From contig JADHYX010000111.1 of NCBI GenBank assembly GCA_027604685.1, positions 9,086 through 56,851 on the forward strand: 47,766 nt of DNA, in the 5' to 3' direction. The stretch's first letter is position 1, and each line of letters starts with the position of its first letter. Below the pieces are notes generated by a model that saw nothing but the letters and a program-made list of their open reading frames with translations, did no database searches and was not told where the DNA came from. Shown piece by piece: positions 1-11,633 of this stretch. The stretch comes from Lobulomyces angularis (Eukaryota; Chytridiomycota; Chytridiomycetes; Lobulomycetales; Lobulomycetaceae). Position numbers and translations under genes: made by a program.

Positions 1-1446
1 TACCTTTCAAGGTATTTGTTCCAAAATTTAAATCTAACTCAATAAAAATTCTTGAATCTGGAAATAAAGGTCTGTCGTTTTCAAGGTAAAACTATTTGAA
101 ATTTTTTTTTTTAATAATTTTTTTTAAAAAATAAAATTAAAAAAATTTTTTTATCAACAAATACCTGAACATGTTCCTTTACTTGATCTTTAATTGCCGA
201 TGATATCATTGTAGAATATTTTGATGTTGGTATATTTAAATCTTCACACATTAATTTTGCAAATTTTTCTGGAGTTAATATTTTTTCATTTAAATTCCAA
301 ACAAAACAATCTTTTAATAATGAATTTTCTCCATCTATTTCAAATTCAATTTTTATTGGAATCAAGCATTCTGTTGTTTCTGCCATTTTTTTCAGCTCGG
401 CTTTTGACCTTTAAAATATTATTTTAGTTAAAAATAAAATCTTTAATAAAATAAAAAAAAAAAATTTTTTTTATACTTACATTATATCATGGTCAGTTTT
501 TCTCATGGTAGTATACAATTCAGAAGGATACACTGGACTCTCCTTTTTTAATGGAAAAATCTCATCCCCTTCTTCGTTAAATCTTTTACGTTGAATTGGA
601 AACAACATGGGACAATTTTGACTTTCCAAAAGCCTTTTAGAATAAAGGTTTACAAAAATTGGCTCTTTTTTAATTGGATGAGTTAATGGAGGTGTATAAT
701 AGTTTTGAAATTGTTCATTGTTATATATAAACGGTCGGTCAAATCTCCTTCCTTTTTTATCAAGGTCCCTTAACTTTAATGGTTTTTCTAAGTCTATTCT
801 TTTAAAAACTGTATGTGCACTATTTTTATGTCTTCTTAATGAATCTGCTCTAGCATAACTGAAAAGAAATTTTTAAACATTAATAAAAACATTATTCCTA
901 CGCCTTATTACAGCCAGGATGATCACAGGGAAATTCATCGAATCTACTAGTTTTAGGAGAATAAATTTGACTTAAAGTAATTGGCTCTGGGACCTTAAAA
1001 ACATTAGAATCAGACAAGTTTTCTTGGTAAGTGATTGAGTCGCTCTCTTTTGTAACAGAAGTCGGTGATTTTTCGACAGGGTAATTAGAATTTTCGGAGG
1101 GGGTAACAGTGTTTTCTTTATATGACATATTTGAATCGATTAAATTAATGGAATTTCTATCCAGAGTATCATCCTGTATATTTTTTGAAAACACCTCATT
1201 AGGGAAACTATAAATTTTATAAAACTTTTTATTTTTTTAAAAAAAAAAATTAGGTAAAAAAAAAATTTTTTTTTTTTTTTTTTTTTAATTAAAAAAAAAA
1301 ATAAGGAAATAAAAAAAAAAAAAGAGAATAAAATTAAAAAAAAAGGAAGAAAAAAAAAAAAAATACTTGTTAAAATTTGAAATTTTTGCGACAATCTTTT
1401 TTTTTGGTTGATTTTGAGTAGGAGACAAAGCGCGATTTCCCAACAT
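1..1446 (-). CDS. SNF5: SNF5/SMARCB1-family chromatin remodelling subunit with N-terminal C2H2 finger (3' end outside window)
   Basis: This is a core subunit of SWI/SNF-type (or RSC-type) nucleosome remodellers and acts in the nucleus. Five exons join in frame; introns are near 1208-1366, 859-901, 409-480 and 92-164. The start ATG at 1446 opens MLGNRALSPTQNQ. A Ser-rich stretch follows, then one C2H2 finger (Cys...Cys...RRH...H, 813-927) split by an intron. Next come a basic linker and the SNF5 domain (1-420): LIPIKIEFEI, then the hallmark FVWNLNEKILTPEKFAK, then the start of the second repeat (RIFIELDLNFG). The gene runs off the window inside repeat two. The SNF5 assignment is secure; SNF5 versus its paralogue SFH1 cannot be decided. 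The zinc finger is not a standard part of the family. Confidence 0.9.
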
Positions 1447-1727
1447 AATTTTTAAATTAAAAAAAAATTAAAATTTTTTCAAAAAAAATAGATACTTTTT
1501 TTGTGTCACTATAAATTCCTTTTCAATATTTTTTAAAAAATAGAAAATAAATTAAAAAAAAAAAATTAAAAGATAAACTTAAAATAAAATTAAAATAATA
1601 AAAGAAATTTTTTTTTATTATTTTTTTAATAAATTTAATAATTTAAAAAAAAAAAATAAAAATAAAAATCTAAAACATTTTAATTTAAAAAAACAAAAGA
1701 ATGGAAATAACAAAACAGAAATGGAAA

Positions 1728-2304
1728 CTAATTTTTTTGTGGTTTTGGTGTAGGACTTTGGAACGTAGTCTTGGTGGTTGTAGTAGTGCTTGTCACTTTA
1801 GAAGAAATCTTTGATGTTAAGGGAGAAGATGTTGAAGTTGTTTTGGAACTTTTTTTGTTTACTTCTTCAATGGAACCTAAAGGTGAAGTTGGTCCTCTCT
1901 TGGCGCTATTTTCACGAGATCTATTTTTTTTTTTTGTTCAATTTAAATAAAAAAAAAAAAAACAAAAAAAACCTTTGATTTTGAGTTACAACAGTTTCTT
2001 TTTTGATAACTTTTCCAGTTGGAGAAAGAGTTTCAACAATTCTAATATCATGATTTGAAGAACTTAAGATAACAGGTGATTCCTTAGTAGTGCTGGGTTG
2101 TCTAGAACCTTTAGATGATGCTGGTCGTGAAGTAACAACAGTTGTTTTGGTCTTGACATATTCTAATGTAAAAAACTGTTATTTTATTTTTTTTTTTATT
2201 TTTTTTTTCTAACCTTCTTTAGTTGGAAGAGAACTTTTTACCTTTGGTCCACTTGTTTTTTTTAATTTCTTTCCTGCTCTAATATCTTTTAACCAATTTT
2301 TCAT
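1728..2304 (-). CDS. Small Ser/Thr/Lys-rich protein with an N-terminal WH2-like actin-binding motif
   Basis: Three exons join in frame into about 155 residues; introns fall near 1922-1971 and 2166-2212. The first 17 residues, MKNWLKDIRAGKKLKKT, fit the WH2 pattern of a hydrophobic helix followed by LKKT, which binds monomeric actin in verprolin/WIP and thymosin-like proteins. The rest is low-complexity and basic, rich in Ser, Thr, Pro and Lys, with a short conserved-looking stretch (IRIVETLSPTGKVIKKETV). It ends SPTPKPQKN. There is no membrane segment. The motif is visible, but the actin role is inferred from one short match. The exons are supported by continuous frames and good splice sites, not by homology. 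Confidence 0.55.
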
Positions 2305-3931
2305 ATTTTTATTTTTAAAAATTTATTTTATTTTTTTTTTAAAAAATAAAATTTTTTTTTTTTTTTTTTAAAAAATGATTGGATAATTTAAAAAAAAAAT
2401 AGTTGATAAGAATTGTTAAGTGCTATCATAAGGAAATTTTCAACACAGATCTTGTAGATGATATAATGGAATGAAAGCTATACTGTTAGATAATTTTTAA
2501 TAGGATATTGGTTGAGAAAATTAGCACTTTTATAATACTTGTAAAAGAAAAAGAAAATAAATTTAAAAACAGAGTTTAATAATATTAAAAAAAAAATTAA
2601 ACTTAATTAATTTTTGAAATAATATCTTTCTTATGGAGAATGTTTAGTAAAAAACATTAACAAGAAAATGACATAAAAATTAGAAAGAAATTAAAAAAAA
2701 AAAATTAAAATAGAATAAAAATAAAAAAAAATGTTTAATCAACATTAGTGTATCAATTTTACCAAAAAAGAAGAAAATTTATACGTGGAGACGATTAATA
2801 AAAAAAAAAAAGTAAATTTTTTCTTTTTTTAAATATTGCTCTAAATCCGATTGCCATGCATAATGACAAGAAAGAAAAAAAAATAAAATTAATTTTTCAT
2901 TCATTAGCGACTTGATGAATTTAAGCTATCCTGTTTTTTTTCTTTTTGAAAAATAAACTAATGAAAATTTGAACGAGCTGTTTTTGTCTTTTTTTTGTTT
3001 CAAAATATTAAAAAGAAAGAATATGATTATAGATTTTCTTTTTGATATTTTAAAAGAAAGAAATTTTTCAAAAAACAACACAAGTTCTTTTTTTTTAAAG
3101 TTGAAAAACCAAAATAATATTTTTTAAAAAAAAAAAAAAAAAAAATTCGTGCAACACAAATAAAAAGAAAAACCTTTAATAAATTTGGATAGCAACTTGA
3201 ATAAAATTCAACGTTCATCTTTTTAATGTTTAGAATTAATTTAATAAAAAAGGTTTTTTTCTAGAATTAATTTACCAACAGAATCAGTTGGATTTGGAAT
3301 AATATAAAAAAGTTACCGTAAATTACAAATGAGTTTACTGAATTAAAATAATTAGTTTGAATTGAAGAATTAGAAAAAAAAAGTTTAACATTATTCTACA
3401 AAGTAAATGCATTTTTTTTTTTTTTGGTAATAAATAACCAACAAGAAATTAAAGTAATTTTAAGAAAAAGTAATTGATATCAATTTTTTTTTTAAAAATA
3501 TTTTCTCAAAATATTTTATGATAAAAAATACTGTTGTGTTGAAAAGAGTAGAAATTTATATTGGTTTCATTACATCGAACTTCTAATTGAAATAAATTGA
3601 TTATATCATCTTATCATTTCTAGGAAAACTCCTTTTCAATTAATAATGATTTTTTTTTTGTATAAATTCCAGCTAGAATCACTCAATCTTTTTTTGGACT
3701 GCCATTTAAAAAAAAAAGATTTAAAATGTGAGTAGATTGAATTTTATTTTATTATTTTTTTAGTATAAATTTTACTGTATAATTCAGTTTAGGTTTTAAA
3801 TTACAATAAAAAAAAAATAAAAAATTTTTAATAAATCACGAAAAAAATAAAATAATTTTTATAAATAAAGTAAAATTAAAAAAAAATAAAATAAAATAAA
3901 TTAAAAAAAAATAAAAAAATTAAAAAATAAA
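2305..3931 (+). other. AT-rich spacer without a convincing gene
   Basis: This stretch consists mostly of poly-A and poly-T tracts with scattered short open frames. A 63-codon minus-strand frame (3027-3218) is largely poly-Phe/Lys translated from homopolymer runs and has no conserved motif. A slightly more complex patch lies at 2400-2560. No tRNA, repeat or coding signal could be supported. Confidence 0.6.
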
Positions 3932-4812
3932 ATGTCTCATATCATCGATTCGTTCAACTTGCTTCTACTTAATTCAGAGAAGGAGAAAGATATGAAAGGA
4001 GCAACGAGGGAATATCTGAAACTTTACAACGTTTGCTTGCGGTTGATACAGGGAAAGAAGAAAAAAATTAAACGGTTGAGCGATGGTGAGAAGTTGGAAG
4101 ATATCAACGAAGCTTTTAAGGATTTGAAATATTCCGAGTTAAAGATATGGGACGATGTAAAAAGAAACATTAAAAAAGAACTTGACATCAGAAAAAAGAG
4201 CGGTTGCTATTTGATTTCTGAATGGATAGAAGTAGATGGTAAGATAATAAAACAAACTAAAATAAAATATAATAAAATAAAAATAAAATTAAATAAAAAA
4301 AATTAAAAGATTTGACAAAATACGTTTTGGAAGATTTGACAATGGATGGGTTTGGGACGATCAGAGCAGCTGAATTGGAAAAAAGTCTCGTTGAACTAAA
4401 GTACCTGACATCGATATTATTTGAGAAATCGGTGAACAAGATAATTACCAACTCAAAAAATGATAAAATAAAAAAAAAAAAACAAGAACTAGTTGATTCT
4501 GAAAAAATTGAAATTAAAAATAAAAAAAAAAACGAAACAAAAAAACAACTTGATAGAAATTTAAAAATTGATAATAACATAACAAAAATTGAAAAAAAAA
4601 AAATCGATCTACTCACCGCCGAAAAAAAGAGTGAGATAAAATGTTCAGACGATTTAAACAGTATTGTTTTTGGCTCTCAAAACTCTCAATCCTTTGAGTT
4701 TTATGAAGAAGATATAGGTGACTTTTCCGACGACTGCTTCTCCACTTGTTCTGCAAGATCCAGCTTGTTGACCTCCAATGGAATTTTATCCTTTGGCTCT
4801 ATTGCCCAATAA
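3932..4812 (+). CDS. Unrecognised Lys-rich helical protein
   Basis: Two exons join at an intron from about 4241 to 4309: the first ends ISEWIEVD and the second continues DLTKYVLEDLTMDGFG, giving about 265 residues. The N-terminal half looks helical and well ordered (EYLKLYNVCLRLIQGKKKK, then ELKIWDDVKRNIKKELD). The middle is a very Lys-rich, probably coiled-coil region. The C-terminus is acidic and Ser-rich (FYEEDIGDFSDDCFSTC). No domain was recognised; the first helix pair is faintly reminiscent of MIT-type bundles, which is not enough to name it. It is the only plus-strand gene between 1 and 19200. No signal peptide or membrane segment is visible. Confidence 0.6.
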
Positions 4813-5017
4813 CTTCTCTAATATTTAATTTTTTTTTTTCTATTTTGTTTTATTCTTCTTCTATTTTGTTTTATTCTTCAAACAAAAAAAAAAAAAAAAA
4901 AGAATTGTATAACAAATTTTTTTTTTTTTATAATTTTTTAAATTTTTTATTTTTTATCAATTTCTGCTATAATAATTAAATATATTAATTTTTTTTAAAA
5001 AAAAAACAAAATAAAAA

Positions 5018-6455
5018 TTATCGCAAAATGATTTCATCATACAAAGATTTAAAACCATCAACTCTTAAAAAAAACTGGTTTCCATTCACCAATTTTTCCT
5101 TTCTGTAAACTTCCATCATCAGCCGATAATCATTGTTGATCTGAGACAAGCTAACCATTTTATCTTCAACCAACACATCAGGATCTATTGTCCTAACTTT
5201 AAAAGGAACTTTAAAATCAAAGTTTTCACTATCCACTGATACGTTTTTAAAATTTTCAACAAGATCAATTAAACTTTTAAGCTTTTGGTCTGAACAAGTT
5301 TTTATTTTTTCCCAAAATTGCTGATCCTCTAAAAACAAGTCTTTTTCTTCAACAATATTCAGCTTTAAAGCTTCTTTAATAACCGTACTGGTTACTTCAT
5401 AAAGACCTATAATTATTTAAAAAAAAATAATAAATAAAAAATAATGTACAAAAAAAGAAAAAAAAATCATTTAACCTTGAAAAAATGGATTACTCCACAC
5501 ATTTTCATCAGCTTTTGCATAATATTTACCAAAAAGTATTGCAACGTCTTCTTTTAAACAAACAATATAGTTATCTTTCACTGCAAGATTATTTATTATA
5601 TATCTAATATCGTCTATTGATAAATATCCAAAAGCGTAACAATCTCGTAAACCATAGTCTGTTCTATCCGCGCTGCAAACGAGATTAGTAAAAAAAAAAA
5701 AAATTATACAGTATAAAAAACAAAAAAATATTGTTTTCCTTTTTTATTTTTAATTTTTTTTTCTCTTTTTATTTTAAAAAAATTTTTTTTTTGAATACCA
5801 TAGATGCGGACTAGGTCTTTCCAGCAAACCGAAATTTGTTTCTTCTATAATTCTATGTGTATCAAAGTTAAACTCTTCAAGAATTTCAGGTAGAGAAGTG
5901 CTAAAAACGTAAGTTTCCTTCATTCGCTCATGGTAAGATATTTCAGAAGGAAAAAGGTGATCCGAGACATGACTAACGAAAAAAAATTAAAAACCAAAAA
6001 AATAATTTATTTCCAATAAAGAAAAATTTTAACTTAATTTTTTAACTTTAATACCTAAATGCAGTGTGAGAGATGTCATGTAATAATGCAGCAATTTGTT
6101 CTTCTAAAGATCCATGTAACAATCTTACTAACAACATTGCACCTAGTGAATGATCAAATCTTGTTACTGGCGGAGTGAATGAGAGAAATCCTGATATCCC
6201 ATGTTGATAAACGCCTTTTTTAAAAAAAAAAAAAGTTATAAAATTAAAACAAAAAAATTCTAACCTTTTAAACGAATACAAGTCTTTGAAGTAATTAATC
6301 TAATCAAAATAGGTTCAGTTATAAGAAATTCACCTAAAAAAAAATTGTATATAAAAAAAAAAAGTGAAAAGTACCATAAATGCAATCAATAATTTTCAAC
6401 TGTGCGCTGCTCATAAAGCTAACGACAGTATTTTTATAGATAGTTTGTTCTTCCA
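5018..6455 (-). CDS. HD-domain phosphohydrolase (COG1078/SAMHD1-like)
   Basis: Seven or so exons give about 390 residues starting MEEQTIYKNTVVSFM at 6455. The metal-binding signature is complete: His in TRFDHSLGAM, His-Asp in ALLHDISHTAFSH, and the distal Asp in CADRTDYGLRD. The upstream GEFLITEPILIRLI and RLKGVYQHGISGFL match the family's usual opening. The family removes phosphates from nucleotides (dNTPases and related enzymes); the substrate here cannot be told from sequence. The C-terminal 100 residues (ending FKSLYDEIILR) are helical and mixed, without the SAM domain of SAMHD1. Introns sit inside the HD domain, so this is a eukaryotic gene and not contamination, although the family is most common in bacteria. 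Confidence 0.85.
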
Positions 6456-6544
6456 TTTTCTTTTTAAAATTTTTTTTTTTTTTTTAATTTAAAGAAAAAT
6501 TTTTTTTAAAAAATTAATTTTGTAAATGATGAAACCAAAAATAT

Positions 6545-6608
6545 CAACCAAAATTCACCCAAAAAAAAAGAAAGAACAACCAAAATTCACCCAAAAAAAA
6601 AGAAAGAA
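6545..6608 (+). repeat. Perfect 2 x 32 bp tandem repeat
   Basis: The 32-base unit starting caaccaaaattcaccc occurs twice head to tail, at 6545-6576 and 6577-6608, with no mismatches, including a nine-A run. It lies upstream of the HD-hydrolase start. Confidence 0.9.
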
Positions 6609-7600
6609 TAGATTTTAAGTGGAAAATCAATCTTACTCAAAAATTTTACAGAAAAAAGAAGCTACATAAAAGCAAAAAAAGATTTGCGGATATCTTTAAC
6701 TCTCAAGTTGAAATTTTTTTCAAAAAACTCAGTAGTTATCTCTTTAATAACAAAATTTAAAACCACTGATATCAAAACTGTGTCGTATAAAGATTTATGT
6801 AACTGTATTGGTGTAGAATACTTTTCGGGTGGAATCATATGAGAATCTTCGAAACGAATGAATGATTATGAGTAGATTTTTCTTATACTTTTCAGTGTAA
6901 TATTAAAATCCAGGAACAACATTAACATCAAGCTAAGAAGAGAAAAGAAGATCTTAACAGAAGAAAAAGAATTTATTGTCATAGGCATGTCAAAACAAAA
7001 AGCAATTTATAGTTACAGAATGTAAACGAGAAAGTTTAAACAATTCATATTGGCTCTTAGAGATGTTTTATGGTAAATATAAGAAACAAACTGGAGTAAA
7101 GTTGGAAGTGTTTGTAAAATACACTAATGTTTTACCACGATATTCGCTAAAAAAAAATTTCAGAAAAAAAGAGAAGCTGATGGATCAAGTGAAAAACTGC
7201 AGCATCTTTTGATATTATATATAAAATATTGTTTTTGAGCAGTTGAAAATTAAATTACCTTTTTTTGAAAAAAAAAAAAATCAAAACAAATAGTTCCAAC
7301 TCACCTCAACTAACAGATTCTGTGGTGTTCTATACTTTAATAACTTAAATTACTAGACTGAAGATTGGTCAACAAAATAAAAATGATTTGGATGTATTGA
7401 GACAAAAAAAAATAAAATAAAATAAATTGTAAAATTAAAAAAAAATAAAAAGTAATACTTAATTAATCTAGGTATTTCAAAGGAAAGGTTTTAAAAAAAT
7501 ATTTTGAAAAAATAAAAAAAAAAAAATTAAAAAAAATCTAACTGTAAGAATTTTTAATATTTGATGAAAAAACAAATAAAAAGAAAAAAAATAAAAAAAA

Positions 7601-7624
7601 AATAATAATAATAATAATAATAAT
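7601..7624 (+). repeat. (AAT)8 microsatellite
   Basis: Eight aat units run in a row just beyond the 3' end of the DUF726 gene. Confidence 0.9.
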
Positions 7625-7682
7625 TTTATTCCCTGTTTAAAAAAAAAATTTTAATTAATAAGCAAAAATGTTAGTATAATGG

Positions 7683-10600
7683 TTACCACTGATTTTGATC
7701 CCAGACTAAACCTCCACCGTCTTCTAAAGCAAGACCAGAAAGATCCAGAGGATTATGCAGATCTTCCAATTCATCGTTATCTAAATCCGCTTTATCACCT
7801 AAAAAACAAAAAAAAAAAGAGATAAATAAAATACAATAATACCGTTAACATATGAATGTTTTTTTTAAATTTTTCAATACCTGCTCCACTTTTATAAAAA
7901 TATACATCTTTTTGAGTAGATGCATGCTTGACTAATTCTTTTTCTAATTCTTCTCCAGTTAATCCAACAAATTTATCTTCAATAACTGAATCCACATGAG
8001 TATTTGAACCAAAATTATTTGGTGAACTAACATCAATGTAGGAATGACTTGAATGAGAATTTTTTTCCAAATTTTCTGAGGTTACATTATTGGTTGTAGA
8101 TGTAGAAACAACTTTTAATGTTGGTAAAGTCGATTTTAATTCTTTTGGGGTAAAACTCTTTCCAGCTTCATCATCATTCCGGTCTTCAACAGATAATAGT
8201 AGGGTTGGTAAAGTTGATTTTATTTCTTTCAATGTTAGTAACGCAGGTAATGTGGATTTTATTTCTTTAGGAGTTATTTCATCATTTTTTCCAAACCATC
8301 CTTTTTTTAATCCAAACTCTTTATTTTCTTCCTCTCTCTTTTTTTTTTCCAATTTTTTTCGCAACTCCTCCTCCTCTTTCTTTTGTTTGATTACTCTCAA
8401 TTCCTCTTTTAATATCTCTTCCCTATCATCATCATCATCAAAATAATCTTTAGTGATTTTAAAACCGCAATGTTGAAGAACTTTGGGCATTCCTAATCTA
8501 TATTCCAAATGACCATCAATAACACCATCCAACTTTATGTTTACTATTCCATCAACATTTTCTATTGGTGATAAACCTGCTACTGACGACCAAGAAGCAG
8601 CGGATGCTCTATACAGCACTCCTAACACCCAATCTCTCTCTAAATAACCGTTGGTAATTTTTCCAGCAACTACTGAGGATACTTCCTGCCATTCTTTAGT
8701 AGACGCAATTACTGGACATCCAAAAATATAAACGTCTTCAATAATACCGTACTTTCCTTGTTTGGCTAATTCCTGCAAGCAACAATATATTATTCTGGCT
8801 CCTAAAGAAAATCCAATGAGAGTTACAGGTCTATTTTCTACATAAATATCAAAACTTTATTTTAAAAACAAAAATAAAAGGATAATTAACTTTTTACCTT
8901 GACTTTGAGCAGAAAGTGTGTCTGCCAATACCTTTTTAAATAAAAAAAAATACAAAAAAATAAAAAAATAGACTAAAAAAAAAAAAATAAAAAAAAAATA
9001 ATACCTTTCCAGCTTTACTAGCCTTACTTAACCCAATTCCCCAAGGATTATCCAACAAATATGTTAACTTTAAGGCCCACATCGGTCCAGCCAAGCCTGC
9101 CATTAAGACGGGTAATACTGTGGCAGCTAGCCCTTGTTGAAATAGAAACGAAGCAATTTCATTTCCTAGAATGTTCAATGCTGAACCTAATGCCTGTACA
9201 TCTTTTGTCTCCCAAACTTAGATAAAAAAAAAAACAACAGATTTATTATTGAAAATAGTACATATTAAATTTTTACTTAAAGAATAATGATCGCCATATG
9301 TACTATTTTGTAATGTAGAAAAAGGAAGTGTAAAATCATCTTCTCCATATGTTATCCAACCACTTATGGTAATCAAAGCATTTGTCTGCTTTTCCTGCTT
9401 TTCATGAACAGGGGAAATAGGGGAGGTAATAACTTCACTTTCATCGGTATCTTCCTCATTACCACCACTATCAGTTACCTCCACCATTGGCGAATTAAAA
9501 CTTAAACTGGGAGAGCCTGTAAGGGTATCAAGATCTAAATCTGTATCAATTGGAAAAATGTGATTTGGATCTTCGGTCAAAAGATTTTTTTTTTTTTCAT
9601 TCAATTCAGAGTTTCTTCTTCTTTCCCTAGCTTCATTTGCTGCTTTAATTTTTTTTTCTCTCAACTGCAATTTTAGTCGAGCTCTACGTTTATTTTCTCG
9701 TTCTAATTTATGCTCCTCTATTCTATTCATTGCCTCATCAATCGTCAAAAATTCAAAAATACTGATTCCTCTGCTTCTTTTTAAGTATGATTTTCCAGAA
9801 AACCCTACAAAGAAATGAAAAAAAAAGAAAAAAAAAAAAATATGTAAATTAATCTCTATTTTTTACCTCCTCCAGTCAAAACTCCGCCAGTAGTTACTAC
9901 AGCAATGGTTGCAGCGCCACCAAGATTTAATCCAGCAATCCCTAGTTGTATGATAAAAATTTAAAAAAAATTCTAAAGAGTCATACCAGCAGCCCCTACA
10001 CCACCCACTGTTGACAAGACTGCACCAATTCCACCTGCTATCAAGGGAGCTTTTTTATCAAAAGAAAAAAATTAAAATAAAAATGAATAAATAAAATTTT
10101 ACCAGCTAATCCGGCAGTTAAGCCAATAACAGCTCCACCCGCTAATATAAAAAATAAGTAAGAAAAAAAGGTTTAGAAAATAACAAAACCAATCGTTGCA
10201 AGACCTGCCATCATCCATCTTCCTTTTGTATCAATTTTAGTTCTTTCAATTACGACATTTTTATCTTCCTTCAAAACTTCATCGTCATTTTCATGAACTC
10301 TTAATTGCTCAGCAATAGTTTTTTCTAATAAAATAACATCTAAACTGGGAACACACAAATGCTCTGCAACAGTTTTTAACAAGGCTCGTTCCCTACTATC
10401 GTAGGTACCGTCAGAGATGCAAAGAATAAATAAATGTCCTAAAATTGTATATCTAACATCATTTTCTTCAATTTTCATATCTTTAACGATATCCTCTTCG
10501 TTAATTTTTGTAGAATCCTTTCCATTATCTAGTGCCTCATTTTTCTTTTCTTCTAAATTTTTTGAGATATCATTATTCATTTTCGCTGCACTTTCCTTTG

Positions 10601-11197
10601 CATCTTGTAGTAGAGATTTAGATAAATCACTTGGTAAAAGCCCATGTTCGGCAAGTTGCTGAATCATAGAGCGTTCTAAAAAAAAAAAAAAATTAGATTA
10701 TGCAAATAAATTACATGAAAAATTAGAAATTGACAAGTAATTAAAATGAATACTACTGAAGTGTTTTTTAAATGATTACCTTCCGTTGATAAATCGATAT
10801 AGATATACAATTTTTCCATAAACCTAGAACTCCAATTTTCAAAAGATTTTTGAGCATTTTTAAATTTTTCTAATCTATTTTTTTTATAAATTCTTATGCA
10901 AAGATAACATAAACCAACATAAGCAATTTTTTGTGAGTCAGTAAAAATGTTTTGTAGTGAACCAATTTTTTCACTTTTTGACATTGATTCAACTTTTTTT
11001 TTGGGTTTCGGAGGGGATGAAGATAGATTGTCGGTTGAAGAATAAGATGTATTTTTATTTTGTTGGTTACTGGAAACAGAATTGTTTTGTAAATCCTCCG
11101 AGCAAAGTGTTGGAGAAGACCTTTTGTCTCCACTGGTCAAGATATCGTCAAAGTTTTCTTCATTTTCAAAGAAAAATTCGTCTGATGCATCCGCCAT
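7683..11197 (-). CDS. TMCO4: DUF726 / TMCO4-Mil1-like transmembrane alpha/beta hydrolase
   Basis: About ten exons encode roughly 930 residues from the ATG at 11197 (MADASDEFFFENEENFDD). The order is a disordered acidic N-terminus; a helical part with Cys-rich LCYLCIRIYKK; a domain containing GHLFILCISDGTYDSRERA; a Gly/Ala-rich hydrophobic hairpin (9880-10200, GLTAGLAAPLIAGGIGAVL) expected to enter a membrane; a charged linker; then the hydrolase core. The core has the nucleophile elbow VTLIGFSLGARI (about 8790-8830) and the downstream VIDGHLEYRLGMP, whose His fits the triad. This is the layout of human TMCO4 and yeast Mil1, lipase-like proteins of unsettled substrate. A long acidic/Lys insertion (about 7900-8450) contains three near repeats of the form KELKSTLPTL. 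The protein ends in GLVWDQNQW, and the stop is at 7683. Confidence 0.9.
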
Positions 11198-11633
11198 TCG
11201 ATTCCAAAGTTACAACTAAACCTCCTTTGGAAGTGCGTTATTTAAAATTTTTGTTTAAATTTGCAAAATGGCTTTGAAAAACTATAGAGTTAAAACTTCA
11301 TTAAGAGAAAGTTTGATCTCGATACCAAGAACTCTTTAAGCAAAAAAATAGCGTTGAATTTTTTGGTTTTTAATTTTGCTATTACATAAAACATTATCAA
11401 TTATTCATAAACACCAAAATTTTGAGTTTTCATAAATGAACAGTAATGAAAGCAATGATACTTCAAATTCTGTTTCCAAAATTGACACGTAATTATTCAT
11501 ATATACATTACTTTTATTTTATGGAAATTTTAAAAATAAAAAAAAATTAAATTGAAAAATGCATTTATTGTTGAAAGTAGGATATAATTCATTGCATAAT
11601 AATAAGATGTAACTTATAAATATTAAAAAAAAA
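11198..11633 (+). other. Spacer with no supported gene
   Basis: A short plus-strand frame near 11435 opens MNSNESNDTSNS and could be a first exon because GT follows it. However, no downstream exon with a matching acceptor and frame was found. Otherwise the sequence is AT-rich. Confidence 0.45.

Larger units (their letters stand above)
6456..7682 (+). other. Gene-poor spacer with small repeats
   Basis: This stretch holds a perfect 32-base tandem duplication (6545-6608), an (aat)n microsatellite near 7601-7624 and a patch of more mixed composition (about 6640-7380). The mixed patch has stops in all frames every few dozen codons and no recognisable motif. It may be decayed coding sequence or a transcribed non-coding region. 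Confidence 0.5.

Noticed and set aside
1140..1394. Minus-strand frame with poly-Phe
   Set aside because: It is the first SNF5-gene intron read through homopolymers; the spliced frame joins the flanking exons.
3027..3218. 63-codon minus-strand frame
   Set aside because: Mostly Phe and Lys from T and A tracts, with no partner exon or motif.
8090..8446. Plus-strand 118-codon frame
   Set aside because: It is the antisense shadow of the DUF726 tail; Ser/Phe richness mirrors Lys/Glu codons on the coding strand.
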